From a virus, in the IMG/VR virus record IMGVR_UViG_3300027996_000068, positions 1-41,888 of that record: DNA of 41,888 nt; one strand, written 5' to 3'. The notes below the pieces were generated by a model. It searched no databases. It saw nothing but the letters and a program-made list of their open reading frames with translations, and was not told the DNA's origin. The translations under genes and the position numbers were made by a program. Of the stretch, positions 7,264 to 15,575 are shown piece by piece. The first letter of the stretch is position 1. Each line of letters starts with the position of its first letter.

Positions 7264-8991
7264 TCAATCCTTCCACACATTATTATCATCCCATACCGCT
7301 GTATCATCCCATACATAATTAAAACCTGTAAATGCTTGTGTATCTGCATTCAATAACCATGTCGAGGTATCTACTATTGTTCTTTTAATCCATGCTACAA
7401 AGTTCAATGTAAATTGTGTTCTTTCTCTATCATCTCTGCCTAGATGAATTATATCACCTTCTAAGAATATGACTTCATAACGAGTATTATTTATAGTTAA
7501 TTTTGTTAAGCCATCTAGGATATTTTTAACTTGCATAGCTTGTAATTCTGCTGTATCGTGACTAGTGTTTCTTATTAATACTTGGAAAGTTGGTTTCTCT
7601 AAACTCGGTGGTTGTACTCCCATTGCGTGTAAAGCAGGTTGCCCACCTGTTTGGTATATAACCATCAAATTATCAATTGTATCTGGTTTATCATTTCTGT
7701 ATATTGTTGGATTAATTCTAGTTAATATTGATTTAATATCTGTTGTTAATCCTGTTACTACACTAGCTATTGTAACCGTATGAGTCACACTAGGCATGTT
7801 AAATGTTCCTGCTACATGATTTATACTAGTCGATGCTCCTGCGGTAACTGCATGAGTTGTAGTAGGCATGTTTAATGTTCCTGTAACGTGTGCAATGCTA
7901 ACATTCTGTGTAGCTGTTACAGTATGAGTATTAGAAGGAAGGTTTAGTGTTCCTGCACTATGCTCAATTGAAACTTCACCAACTGCGGTAACTGTGTGTG
8001 TTGTAGTAGGGAAATTTAATGTTCCTGCAATATGTGTAATATTAATATTTTCTGTAGCTGTAACTGTGTGAGTTGTGCTAGGCATGTTAAGTGTTCCTGC
8101 ACTATGCTCAATGTTTATTGGTACAGATGCTATTGCTGTAACTGTATGCGTTGTAACAGGCATGTTAAGTGTTCCTGCTGTGTGGTCTATTGTTATTCCA
8201 GATGGCGGATTAATGTAATAGGCATCTTGGTCAGCTTCTAATATACCTCTGTCTGTTGCTCCTATGTCTGAATCAAATATTATTAACTCGCCAAAACCTA
8301 TATCACTTGTATTACCTGCACCTAAATTAGAATGTCCAATTGTTATTCCTGTTAGTGTGTTAGTTCCTACATCTACAGTAATAGGGCTACTATATATAGT
8401 ATTTCCATCTCTGTATGCAGTAGAAGAAGAACTATTAAACAAGTTAGTATAAACATGATAATCTAAATCAAAAGCAATACCTTGGTTTACAATATCTTGC
8501 CCAGCATAAAATTCATGTTGCGTTGAAAAGTGTCCAAATAAAACAGTAGTCCCACCACCGTAATACCAAGTTTTTGCCGAACTAGTAATATCTATTACAC
8601 TTGATATTGTATAAGGTTGCGTTAATGCACTAGAGAATGTTTTTTCAACGCCTTTTGTACCACTTACAGTTCTTACAAGAGGAACACCATTTTTAGTGTC
8701 AATTACTCCTGAACTAACTATTCTAAGTTGTAGTGTTGTTGTATTTTCTATCGCATCATTAACAGGACTACTACTTTGGTCATACCATGTAACAATATAT
8801 CCATCATTACTGCCACAATGTGCTAACAAAGCAGTAGTATCTAAATCACCACTACCGTCAAATCCAATATCTGTTTCAGTATCACCACTTGACTCTCTTA
8901 CCCTTATTGCACTTCCTGCATAGACTGTTAACAACTTTCTAAGTGAGTAAGCTGCTTTTGACGAAGCTGTTAAACTATTTAGTATTCCCAA
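7264..8991 (-). CDS. Tail terminator fused to a lectin-like domain and six tandem repeats
   Basis: A 575-residue three-part protein. Residues 5-260 resemble the lectin-like / arabinofuranosidase-B-like beta domain of phage proteins: 'AYSLRKLLTVYAGSAIRVR', 'DIGFDGSGDLDTTALLAHC', 'GYIVTWYDQS'. Residues 266-408 are six copies of a 22-26 residue unit H-x2-GTLNMP-x2-THTVTA. Residues 414-540 ('TDIKSILTRINPTIY', 'PTFQVLIRNTSHDTAELQ', 'FLEGDIIHLGRDDRERTQF') look like a minor capsid / tail terminator protein, and the gene lies where the tail terminator gene belongs, after the connector genes and before the tail tube. The C-terminus has a WDDTAVWDDNNVW strand repeat. A terminator ring carrying large external domains would decorate the neck of the particle. 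Domain names are pattern-based; the fusion itself is read directly. Confidence 0.75.
   Translation of the reverse strand: MGILNSLTASSKAAYSLRKLLTVYAGSAIRVRESSGDTETDIGFDGSGDLDTTALLAHCGSNDGYIVTWYDQSSSPVNDAIENTTTLQLRIVSSGVIDTKNGVPLVRTVSGTKGVEKTFSSALTQPYTISSVIDITSSAKTWYYGGGTTVLFGHFSTQHEFYAGQDIVNQGIAFDLDYHVYTNLFNSSSSTAYRDGNTIYSSPITVDVGTNTLTGITIGHSNLGAGNTSDIGFGELIIFDSDIGATDRGILEADQDAYYINPPSGITIDHTAGTLNMPVTTHTVTAIASVPINIEHSAGTLNMPSTTHTVTATENINITHIAGTLNFPTTTHTVTAVGEVSIEHSAGTLNLPSNTHTVTATQNVSIAHVTGTLNMPTTTHAVTAGASTSINHVAGTFNMPSVTHTVTIASVVTGLTTDIKSILTRINPTIYRNDKPDTIDNLMVIYQTGGQPALHAMGVQPPSLEKPTFQVLIRNTSHDTAELQAMQVKNILDGLTKLTINNTRYEVIFLEGDIIHLGRDDRERTQFTLNFVAWIKRTIVDTSTWLLNADTQAFTGFNYVWDDTAVWDDNNVWKD
7768..8196 (-). 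repeat. Six coding tandem repeats within the tail terminator fusion
   Basis: Six diverged copies of a 66-78 base unit encode H-x2-GTLNMP-x2-THTVTA. Each copy keeps two His and the GT(L/F)N(M/F/L)P core, while the linker between copies varies in length and sequence. DNA identity is partial, so the repeats are old. The opposite strand of this array contains a meaningless Cys-rich frame. Confidence 0.85.
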
Positions 8992-9019
8992 AATCTCACC
9001 TACCTTTCATAGAATGAGA

Positions 9020-9364
9020 TTATGTCAAATCCCATCCTTCACTTTCTTTCTCTTCTTTAGTTTTACACTTATTCTTGTGCAAATTAATCATCTTAGAATA
9101 ATCTTCACCTTCATCATCAAACTCTAAAGTATAATCATTTTCATAAATAAATTTCTTTGAGCCATCTTTCTCTAATTCACCACTATCATATTTCTTTTGT
9201 TTAAGTGAAGCACCATACAACGTAACATATTTATCTTGAATATAATCAGTTCCTTTGTCCTCGCACCTTTGCACATAACATTCATGTGCTATTCCTAAAA
9301 GTCTAGCTTTACGTTTAGTTGAATCTTTTTCAATATCTGCACCATCTAAATATTTCTTAGCCAT
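9020..9364 (-). CDS. Hypothetical charged protein in the neck/tail gene block
   Basis: A 114-residue, highly charged protein (many Lys, Asp, Glu) starting MAKKYLDGADIEKDSTKRKARL and ending EGWDLT. It lies between a structural gene at 9376 and the tail terminator fusion, 11 bases after the former, with an AAAGGAGGATTAC ribosome site. No membrane segment, signal or known motif is visible. Cotranscription with neck and tail genes suggests an assembly or structural role, but I do not recognise the family. Confidence 0.7.
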   Translation of the reverse strand: MAKKYLDGADIEKDSTKRKARLLGIAHECYVQRCEDKGTDYIQDKYVTLYGASLKQKKYDSGELEKDGSKKFIYENDYTLEFDDEGEDYSKMINLHKNKCKTKEEKESEGWDLT

Positions 9365-9375
9365 GTAATCCTCCT

Positions 9376-9819
9376 TTAAGTTGCAACAGTTCCTTTAAAT
9401 ACTCCATCCGTTGCATCCCAAGCTATTGTAAATGTATTAGTATCTGTAGCTGTTTGAATACCTCCAAAATCTACCCAAGAAATCAATCGAGATGTTGAAG
9501 CTGTACCAGTTGATTTATATATTACCGCATATGCAGCTGCAATACTTCCACCACTTGCTGTCCAAACTGAATCTACTGTATTATCAAAAACAACTGCTGC
9601 TGTTCCTGGAGTTATTGCTTTATTTGCAAAAGTTATTCCACCTGCTGTATATCCATTACCTGCACTAATTTCAGTTACGTCATCGAAATTATCACTAGCA
9701 TCTTGTGTTCCTATTGCACTACATAAAGCAACTTTAATTGTATCATTTGTGAAATCAATATCACCATTAAACGCACTTACTAAAGCCTTTGTATAAATCT
9801 TTCCTGTTCCTGTAGCCAT
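9376..9819 (-). CDS. Phage structural protein with an 'IKVAL...GYTAGG' pattern
   Basis: A 147-residue, Ala/Thr/Gly-rich beta protein. It contains 'DTIKVALCSA', 'NFDDVTEISAGNGYTAGG', 'VFDNTVDSVW', 'AAYAVIYKS' and 'LISWVDFGG', a pattern I recognise from a widespread family of small phage virion proteins of unsettled function found in head-to-tail gene blocks. It is encoded six bases after the gp10-like gene with an AGGAGGTAAAA ribosome site, which suggests high expression. No catalytic residues are visible. It may be a neck or decoration protein; exact location in the particle is unknown. Confidence 0.75.
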   Translation of the reverse strand: MATGTGKIYTKALVSAFNGDIDFTNDTIKVALCSAIGTQDASDNFDDVTEISAGNGYTAGGITFANKAITPGTAAVVFDNTVDSVWTASGGSIAAAYAVIYKSTGTASTSRLISWVDFGGIQTATDTNTFTIAWDATDGVFKGTVAT

Positions 9820-9825
9820 AATATT

Positions 9826-10242
9826 TTACCTCCTACTATTTTGTGGGTTTCTTGTAGCTTCTTTTATTTTATCTGCAACAAACTTTTTATATCTATCTCT
9901 ATTTTCATTTAAAGGTTGTTCTAAGTATTTCCATTGCCCACCCTTAGGATGATTAAATTTAACTTCATGCTGTATCAAAGCATAATCATAACCGTTAACT
10001 GGATTTTTAGCACTAAATGTAACAGTTGCAGTAATTTTATTACCTTTAACCTTAACTTCTGGGTCTGCTGACTTTCTAAGCTTTCCAGTATCTACAGGTG
10101 CTAAATTCAACGCTTTATCTGCTAAATCTAACACCACATCTTCAAAGGCTTCAATAGTCTTTTCTTTAACTTCTTTTTTCATGTTACGAATGTTTCTTCT
10201 TATAGAGTTTATATTCCTAGATACACTTCCACCAGTAGCCAT
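9826..10242 (-). CDS. HK97 gp10-like tail completion / connector protein
   Basis: A 138-residue basic protein with an N-terminal helix rich in Arg/Lys (5-35), then 'LADKALNLAPVDTGKLRKSA' and 'YDYALIQHE', the signature of the HK97 gp10-like family. Members connect the head-tail interface and complete the tail. It starts directly after the stop of the head closure gene with no spacer, and is followed by another structural gene, the normal order being adaptor, closure, gp10-like, tail terminator. The length is typical. Confidence is high from the VDTGxLRxS and YAxxxxxE motifs. Confidence 0.88.
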   Translation of the reverse strand: MATGGSVSRNINSIRRNIRNMKKEVKEKTIEAFEDVVLDLADKALNLAPVDTGKLRKSADPEVKVKGNKITATVTFSAKNPVNGYDYALIQHEVKFNHPKGGQWKYLEQPLNENRDRYKKFVADKIKEATRNPQNSRR

Positions 10243-10536
10243 TTATAACACCACCTTATAACCTAAAACACTTCCATCTAATTCCCTCCAAGGATAAACA
10301 AATCTAACTTTCCAATCTTTACTATCAGCAACTATCACATCACCTTCAACAATTACTGTCTTAGTATAAAGTATAGCATCTGACATAATCTGTTCATCTG
10401 TAGCGGTACGAATTAAATTTCTCTTATAAATGAATCTACCTTTCAAAGTTGATGTTGTATAAGTAGCTTCATTCGCATCATTTACATCTATTTTCTGTCT
10501 CCAAGTTATTGTTTGATTTGTATACATATCTAACAT
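10243..10536 (-). CDS. Head closure (head-tail joining) protein
   Basis: A 97-residue beta protein: 'NQTITWRQKIDVNDANEATYTTSTLKGRF' followed by 'VIVADSKDWKVRFVYPWRELDGSVLGYKVVL'. This is the small barrel pattern of SPP1 gp16-type head closure proteins. It overlaps the adaptor gene by 7 bases, which indicates translational coupling, and is directly followed by the gp10-like gene. It would cap the portal-adaptor complex and retain DNA after packaging. The start at 10536 has a GGGAG site nine bases upstream. Confidence 0.8.
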   Translation of the reverse strand: MLDMYTNQTITWRQKIDVNDANEATYTTSTLKGRFIYKRNLIRTATDEQIMSDAILYTKTVIVEGDVIVADSKDWKVRFVYPWRELDGSVLGYKVVL

Positions 10537-11078
10537 ATACTAACACTCCCTGCAAGATAATACTTCATTAATTCCTTAGCAGTATTTGAAATGAATTGTG
10601 TAGAATTATAAGAACTCGATAACCCTGTTCCGTACTTTTCTGTTAAATCTCCAAGTGTGAACTCTTTCACTCCTTGTTGTTGCAATTTACTTCTACTGCT
10701 TAAACTAGTACCTTCAACACTCAAAGTCATAGCTTCTTCAACTTGAGCATCTTTAACACATTGTGCAACTTCTTCTTCTACTACATATCCATAATATTTA
10801 TTAACATTTACACCTGTGACATTAGTATCATAATAGTAATTACAATTACCCTTTATTGCCCTAGGGAACTCTAATGTCTGTGAATCTACCGCTTTAATAC
10901 CTCTTATAATTTGCCTATCAATTCTTTTTGTAGCATTTTTAAGATGTATTTCTTTATCGCCATCACTTAAAGCGTTCCATGTTACTAATTCTGTTGATGT
11001 TGATACATAACTATTAGCCATATACAAATCTGCATCTACAACTGAAATGTATGTGTCGGTATTTACTACTATAGCCAT
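10530..11078 (-). CDS. Head-tail adaptor protein (DnaT-like / gp6-type family)
   Basis: A 182-residue protein starting MAIVVNTDTYISVVDADLYMANS, with 'ALSDGDKEIHLKNATKRIDRQ' and 'FPRAIKG' and a conserved 'VEEEVAQCVKDAQVEEAM' helix. This is the pattern of the phage family often labelled DnaT-like ssDNA-binding protein, which in structural gene blocks acts as the head-tail adaptor docking onto the portal. The position right before head closure supports the adaptor role and argues against a replication role. An AGGTGATTAG site precedes the ATG. Confidence 0.8.
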   Translation of the reverse strand: MAIVVNTDTYISVVDADLYMANSYVSTSTELVTWNALSDGDKEIHLKNATKRIDRQIIRGIKAVDSQTLEFPRAIKGNCNYYYDTNVTGVNVNKYYGYVVEEEVAQCVKDAQVEEAMTLSVEGTSLSSRSKLQQQGVKEFTLGDLTEKYGTGLSSSYNSTQFISNTAKELMKYYLAGSVSIC

Positions 11079-11089
11079 CTAATCACCTC

Positions 11090-11446
11090 CTAATGCTTCG
11101 CCATTCCACTTACTGTTGCATCACCTTGACTTGCTCCAACTGTTGCTTTAACTTGAACTTTGTAATATCTATATGGTGCTGCTGTACTTGTATAAGTTCC
11201 AATTGCAGCAGGTGCTAAAGTTGCTTCTGCTTGTGCTTCTACATAACTTGTATCGTCATTACTAGCTAATACTTTCCAATCAATGCTATTTGCACCATCT
11301 GTATTAGTACATACATATGATACTAATTTTTGTGAATATGTGTCTATCTTTGAACCTACCACATCAGCATAAGCATCAACTGTTTCCTGCTCCGCTGGTG
11401 TTACAAATTTACTTTCTAATAGTTCTGTTGTTCTTGCTTGACTCAT
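11090..11446 (-). CDS. Small virion protein, beta-sandwich type
   Basis: A 118-residue Ala/Thr/Ser-rich protein. The C-terminal 80 residues ('DWKVLASNDDTSYVEAQAEATLAPAAIG', 'YRYYKVQVKATVG') read like a beta-sandwich of the kind that describes a single measurement-like domain in phage head decorations. It lies between the fibre-like gene at 11459 and the adaptor gene, with an AAGGAGGTTACACA ribosome site. I do not recognise a named family. A head decoration or fibre-associated role is an inference from context. Confidence 0.7.
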   Translation of the reverse strand: MSQARTTELLESKFVTPAEQETVDAYADVVGSKIDTYSQKLVSYVCTNTDGANSIDWKVLASNDDTSYVEAQAEATLAPAAIGTYTSTAAPYRYYKVQVKATVGASQGDATVSGMAKH

Positions 11447-11458
11447 TGTGTAACCTCC

Positions 11459-13207
11459 TTATATTCCTAATAAAGTTTTTAATTGTGCTAAAGTTATATA
11501 CTCCAAGCCTGTTCCACCTGCATTACACACCAGAAAATTATCAGCAACATGAGTAGCAGGAGTATCGTCTAATCCTACGAATTCAGTTACGCCACTACCT
11601 CCAACGCCACTTCCAGCTGTTGTATTAGGTTTGAACCCTCTTAGATCTAAATAACCAGTTGCAGAATCGTAAAGCCAAGTTGTTCCACTTTTATACAGTG
11701 TGTACCTTCCTATTAAAAATCCAACGCCTTTAAACGAATCTGGTATAGTATATACATCTTTACCGTCTTTATTTTTCCACGCATCAGTATTTTTACCATA
11801 ACTTCCATTTGGAAGATTAATCATTAAATGGCTTGTTTCACCTGTTTTATTTGCAACACCCCATACAACTATATTAAAGAATTTTCCATCAATAGAATCT
11901 CCATTTGCATCAACTGTTAAGTCATTTAAATTGTTTGAAGTTCTGTAAGCTGTGTTTGGATCGTTAATTATATGAACATCATCACCAGTAGCCATATTTA
12001 ATGCAGGAAACGTTTGTTTATGCATTTGATACACTTCTCCTACTGTTGTTGCTAAATATACATCGTCTGGCGTTCCAGAAATTGTAATACTGCCAACTAT
12101 TCCACTATTCCAATCAGCATCCATTCTTCTTATTCTTTCTCCAACATGCTGTGTATGACCTATGTGTGTATTTGCATCAGCCAATGCATTATTTATATTT
12201 TGATTCCTTAACGCCCCTTGATTTTCAGTAGCAGTTGCCGATTGCAATAGTATTCTCGCTACTGGAATATATTCAACATCGTCTGGGAAACAATCTATAC
12301 CAATAGTTAATACTTTAGTTGTTATCGGTATATAAACACAATTTTCTACTGGTGCTATGTCTGTTCCTGCTGTTAAGACTATCGTTACATCTGGCGTAGA
12401 TGTCAGTATTGAAAAGCCATCACTAAAAATCATAGTCATATCATCATGCCCATTTGAAGGAGATAACGCACCTGTTATAACACCACCAGTACTTGTAACT
12501 CTAAAGTCAAGTTGTTCCCTAAAAGTTCCATTATGAACATTATCAAATGTGTTTGCTACATTATCTGGAAAATTAACGCCAATTTTTCCTGTTGCTCCTG
12601 CTTCTAAAACTCCTCCGATTGATAATGCAAAGCTTGGGAATTCTGGCTTAGTAGTTGTGAATCCACCCCACTCTGTAGGGGATAACCATAGTGGCATTGA
12701 CACTGGTGAAGCACCTAAATCAACATCATTTACTACGCCTGTTATTGTTGCAAACCCTCTTGTTCCTGTTGGAATCTGCATTGTTGTCATAAGTAATGTT
12801 CCACCACAATTATTAAAATAATCTGCTCTAGCTAGTGATATATTAGGTACATCTACAGAACCACTTATCTTAACTACCCTACCGTCTTCTATAGTAATAC
12901 CAGTATTGTTTTCAACTAAAAAGACAAGTTCTTGTCCAGATTGTATAACTGGTCCTAAACCTGTTGGTATATTCATAGTCTTATAATCAGCGTTCCATGT
13001 TATTTCTTGGCCATCTTTGAATGCGATTCCTTCGACATTTGAAATATCACTAGCATTAAATACTACATCACCTGTTCCACCTAGTGCATCTTTTATATCT
13101 TCAAGCTTAAAATTCTTAGTTTCATTCGAACTCTCACTATCACTACCTACTAATTTATCATTCAAAACTGGTATATCTTTATTTTCGTACTCACTTATTT
13201 TAGACAA
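11459..13207 (-). CDS. Head fibre-like appendage protein
   Basis: A 582-residue protein encoded in the head gene block. Residues 1-40 ('ISEYENKDIPVLNDKLVGSD...TKNFKLEDIKDAL') are the attachment-type start shared by many phage fibre and appendage proteins. The body is beta-rich, with 'AFKDGQEITWNADYKTMNIP', a long Gly/Thr/Asn region, and 'GHTQHVGERIRRMDADWNSG' near 350-370. The C-terminus 'GGTGLEYITLAQLKTLLGI' repeats the appendage theme. It begins two bases after the 218-residue decoration-like gene. Because it is encoded between capsid and connector genes rather than with the tail fibre, a fibre on the capsid or neck is more likely. Receptor function is unproven. Confidence 0.7.
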   Translation of the reverse strand: MSKISEYENKDIPVLNDKLVGSDSESSNETKNFKLEDIKDALGGTGDVVFNASDISNVEGIAFKDGQEITWNADYKTMNIPTGLGPVIQSGQELVFLVENNTGITIEDGRVVKISGSVDVPNISLARADYFNNCGGTLLMTTMQIPTGTRGFATITGVVNDVDLGASPVSMPLWLSPTEWGGFTTTKPEFPSFALSIGGVLEAGATGKIGVNFPDNVANTFDNVHNGTFREQLDFRVTSTGGVITGALSPSNGHDDMTMIFSDGFSILTSTPDVTIVLTAGTDIAPVENCVYIPITTKVLTIGIDCFPDDVEYIPVARILLQSATATENQGALRNQNINNALADANTHIGHTQHVGERIRRMDADWNSGIVGSITISGTPDDVYLATTVGEVYQMHKQTFPALNMATGDDVHIINDPNTAYRTSNNLNDLTVDANGDSIDGKFFNIVVWGVANKTGETSHLMINLPNGSYGKNTDAWKNKDGKDVYTIPDSFKGVGFLIGRYTLYKSGTTWLYDSATGYLDLRGFKPNTTAGSGVGGSGVTEFVGLDDTPATHVADNFLVCNAGGTGLEYITLAQLKTLLGI

Positions 13208-13208
13208 T

Positions 13209-13865
13209 TTATATGCCCCCTATCGGTGTTATTACCGTTGCTTCTAATTGTAAACCTTCTTCATCAAGTAACGCTTCGTCATTTTCATCAAACAACAATT
13301 CTGTCACTATTTCATTCACAAGTTTTTCATATTCTTCTATTATAATATTTATATCCGTTGTGCTAGTTCCTTTGTTATCAACTTTTATTAATACATTTGT
13401 AGAAGGCGATATTATTAATTCATTACCATTTGAGCCTATTTTTTCTTTGCAACAACCTTCCGACTTAATGGTTTCTGGATAAATAAGTTCACCTAACGCA
13501 TTAACTGTAGGGCTGTAATAAAAAGATGCACTACTTACATTAATATTATTTCTATTATGATTATAAGCTGTTATTTCTACACCTTGACTTGAAAAAGAAT
13601 TTCCTTCATATATATTAGCAATAATTTTATTAGAAGAAACTATATTGATTATAACGTGTAATTCGTGTAGTGCTTGATTAACGATATTCAAATATACCGA
13701 ACCATCAACAATAACATCTTCGAACAAATGTCCAATACTATAAAAATTACCTTCGTGAATCTCATGTTCAACTCGTGTACTTATCATAGGTGCTGTTTGT
13801 GGTAAGCACTCCCCTTCACCTAGCCATCTTTCTAGAATCTCTGTGACTCTATGTGATAACCCCAT
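13209..13865 (-). CDS. Capsid-associated jelly-roll protein
   Basis: A 218-residue protein with 'VEHEIHEGNFYSIGHLFEDV', 'HELHVIINIVSSNKIIANIYEG', 'YNHNRNNINVSSASFYYSPTV' and 'IKVDNKGTSTTDINIIIEEYE'. I recognise this order (IHEG, lYEG, NxNR, Pt-x-G, weYE) from a family of virion proteins encoded near phage capsid genes, probably jelly-roll decorations or fibre anchors. It is encoded directly before the fibre-like protein (2-base gap), so one may attach the other. Residues 180-210 are acidic ('LLFDENDEALLDEEGLQ'). The precise role is not established. Confidence 0.7.
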   Translation of the reverse strand: MGLSHRVTEILERWLGEGECLPQTAPMISTRVEHEIHEGNFYSIGHLFEDVIVDGSVYLNIVNQALHELHVIINIVSSNKIIANIYEGNSFSSQGVEITAYNHNRNNINVSSASFYYSPTVNALGELIYPETIKSEGCCKEKIGSNGNELIISPSTNVLIKVDNKGTSTTDINIIIEEYEKLVNEIVTELLFDENDEALLDEEGLQLEATVITPIGGI

Positions 13866-13873
13866 TGTGTCAC

Positions 13874-14071
13874 CTACCTTTTGCGTTTCGTCTTAGGCTT
13901 TTCTATTTCTTTAACTTCCTCTTTAACAATTACTTCATCATGTTTATAATCTAATTCCTTTAATCTATTACAAATATAAGAATCATCTGTTTCTAATATA
14001 CCTTTTTCAAATTTACACAATACTTTATTCTTTACTGCATCCCATATGATACCAGTTCCGTAAAATTTCAT
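13874..14071 (-). CDS. Small head-region protein ('MKFYGTGIIWD' family)
   Basis: A 65-residue protein starting MKFYGTGIIWDAVKNKVLCKF, with 'GILETDDSYICNRLKELDY' and a basic C-terminus (KPKTKRKR). I recognise the N-terminal pattern from small proteins encoded right after capsid genes in Firmicutes phages; their function is not known to me. The basic tail could contact DNA or the capsid interior. It is preceded by a hairpin and an AAGGAGGAAAC ribosome site and lies eight bases before the decoration-like gene. Confidence 0.7.
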   Translation of the reverse strand: MKFYGTGIIWDAVKNKVLCKFEKGILETDDSYICNRLKELDYKHDEVIVKEEVKEIEKPKTKRKR

Positions 14072-14097
14072 TCTGTTTCCTCCTTATACAAATAAAG

Positions 14098-14119
14098 AGA
14101 GGGAATTTAATCCCCCTCT
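14098..14119 (-). terminator. Hairpin after the capsid gene block
   Basis: AGAGGG and CCCTCT form a 6-bp stem around a 10-base loop, followed on the - strand by CTTTATTTG. It lies just after the stop of the capsid decoration gene. A partial terminator here would raise capsid mRNA relative to the genes that follow, like the hairpin at 4680. Confidence 0.5.
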
Positions 14120-14123
14120 AATA

Positions 14124-14561
14124 TTATGGTGTTGTAAATGTTTCAACTGATGTTTTAGCTGCTATTGTGTAACCTAATATAGTAGCTTCTGCAACTGTTA
14201 ATGTGTCTGTTTCTGTATTTAACCAAGAGTGAACACTACCTGTTACTACTACTGTAGCTTTACCATTTACAAAAGTTAATGTTGTAGATGGGATAGTAGC
14301 TGTTCCTGCACTTGATGTGTTAGCAATAGATACTCCTGTTGCTATTGCTTTATTAAACCACTCGTGTATATTTCCTGCTGCATCTTGTACTTCACAAGTA
14401 ACTGTTCTAGTCCAACCCGCTGATACCGTTGGCACAGATACTAGTGTTGCAGGTGCTACTACAAATAACATATCTCCTGCCATTGCTTTATCTCTTATTT
14501 TCAATTCTTCCCTAACCGCGGGCTGAATACCGTTCTTAGAATCTAAATAATTACTAGCCAT
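14124..14561 (-). CDS. Ig-like capsid decoration protein (putative)
   Basis: A 145-residue protein encoded 57 bases after the capsid gene. The start at 14561 is chosen because an AGGAGG site sits at the right distance; an upstream in-frame ATG at 14579 would lie before that site. The N-terminal 35 residues ('YLDSKNGIQPAVREELKIRDKAMAG') are helical, then a Val/Thr/Ser-rich beta domain ('TRTVTCEVQDAAGNIHEWFNKAIATGVSI', 'LTFVNGKATVVVTGSVHSW') reads like a bacterial Ig-like fold. Two HEW/HSW segments repeat in it. A capsid surface decoration is a reasonable inference from fold and location. Confidence 0.72.
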   Translation of the reverse strand: MASNYLDSKNGIQPAVREELKIRDKAMAGDMLFVVAPATLVSVPTVSAGWTRTVTCEVQDAAGNIHEWFNKAIATGVSIANTSSAGTATIPSTTLTFVNGKATVVVTGSVHSWLNTETDTLTVAEATILGYTIAAKTSVETFTTP

Positions 14562-14618
14562 ATTTACCCTCCTATTCAATTTTCAATTCTTTATAGCATG
14601 GAACATTAACTAATTCAA

Positions 14619-15560
14619 TTAAGAAGTACTTAATCCAGTAATCTTTCCATGAATATACTCGCTTGAATGATCTAATCCGATTTGACCAAATAACTGTCCT
14701 GTTTCACTTGCTCCTACTTTTGACAAAGGCTCATAGAAGAAGTTTCCTTTCATTTCTACTGTTTGGAATACTGGTTTACATGCTGATAACTCAACAAATT
14801 GTACGGTATCAGTAGGCATAAATCTGTGAGCAGGCATAACACCAATGTTACCAAAATCAGTTTCGATTTGTTTAATGTTAAGACCACCAACATTCCTATC
14901 TTCTGGTGCATATCCGTATATATCACTAATTTTTTGTTTTTGGAATCCATTACACATAATGACTAAGTTTTTAAATACTGCTCCATTAGTATGCATAGTT
15001 CTTAATAATGTATCAACTAAAGCTTTTGATAAAGTTGCTGAACTAGCTGCAACTGCATTTGTTGAAGTTGCTGCAATAATACCTCTAGTTTTATTCGCTA
15101 CATTTGAAGCTGTAGAAATTTGATATACTCCATTAAGGAAAGTATACTCAACATCTCTTGCAATCTTTTCAATTAATTTAGCAATTTGAAAATCTTTTTC
15201 AGATACAACTGGATTAGTTTGTCCTAGTGTATTAATACCAGACATTCTTCCTCTTGTACTCATTTTAGAATAAGATAAACTCACTTGCTCATGGAATATT
15301 TGAGTTACATTTTTGTTTTGACTTCTAACAAAAGATATTGCTGTTGGTGCTGTTAATGATGCTGTTTCTGTAATTGCTGGTTGTGCTGCTGTTTCCTGTG
15401 AATATTGTGAATCTGTTGCAAACTCAAAATCGTCTACCATTACTCCACCAGTCAAGCCACCAATTGCACTTAAAAAAGGTGTTTGTGTCATGTCACTTGT
15501 AAATAACTCTCCTGTATAGTTGGGTAGGTTCCAAACCGTACCCGCTGCTACGTTAGCCAT
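14619..15560 (-). CDS. Major capsid protein (SU10-type, DUF5309-like)
   Basis: A 313-residue protein starting MANVAAGTVWNLPNYTGELFTSDMTQTPFLSAIGG, with 'NKNVTQIFHEQVSLSYSKMSTRGRMSG', 'EKDFQIAKLIEKIARDVEYTFLNG' and 'TRGIIAAT'. These match the SU10-type major capsid family (HK97 fold, DUF5309). A strong AGGAGGAATTA ribosome site and a position between scaffold and decoration genes support this. The protein forms the icosahedral shell. No N-terminal scaffold or protease domain is fused; the separate scaffold gene precedes it by 15 bases. Confidence 0.92.
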   Translation of the reverse strand: MANVAAGTVWNLPNYTGELFTSDMTQTPFLSAIGGLTGGVMVDDFEFATDSQYSQETAAQPAITETASLTAPTAISFVRSQNKNVTQIFHEQVSLSYSKMSTRGRMSGINTLGQTNPVVSEKDFQIAKLIEKIARDVEYTFLNGVYQISTASNVANKTRGIIAATSTNAVAASSATLSKALVDTLLRTMHTNGAVFKNLVIMCNGFQKQKISDIYGYAPEDRNVGGLNIKQIETDFGNIGVMPAHRFMPTDTVQFVELSACKPVFQTVEMKGNFFYEPLSKVGASETGQLFGQIGLDHSSEYIHGKITGLSTS

Positions 15561-15575
15561 AATTAATTCCTCCTA

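Noticed and set aside
7768-8241. A Cys-rich + strand frame opposite the tandem repeats
   Set aside because: It is the mirror of the repeat codons on the other strand, without a ribosome site, and the - strand frame is clearly the gene.
7264-8991. A diversity-generating retroelement acting on the repeat or lectin-like region
   Set aside because: No reverse transcriptase gene and no template repeat were found on the genome.
12549-12821. + strand frame opposite the fibre-like gene
   Set aside because: Shadow of the - strand gene with no start signal or recognisable content.
14756-14950. A second - strand frame within the capsid gene
   Set aside because: Out-of-frame shadow of the capsid gene without a ribosome site.
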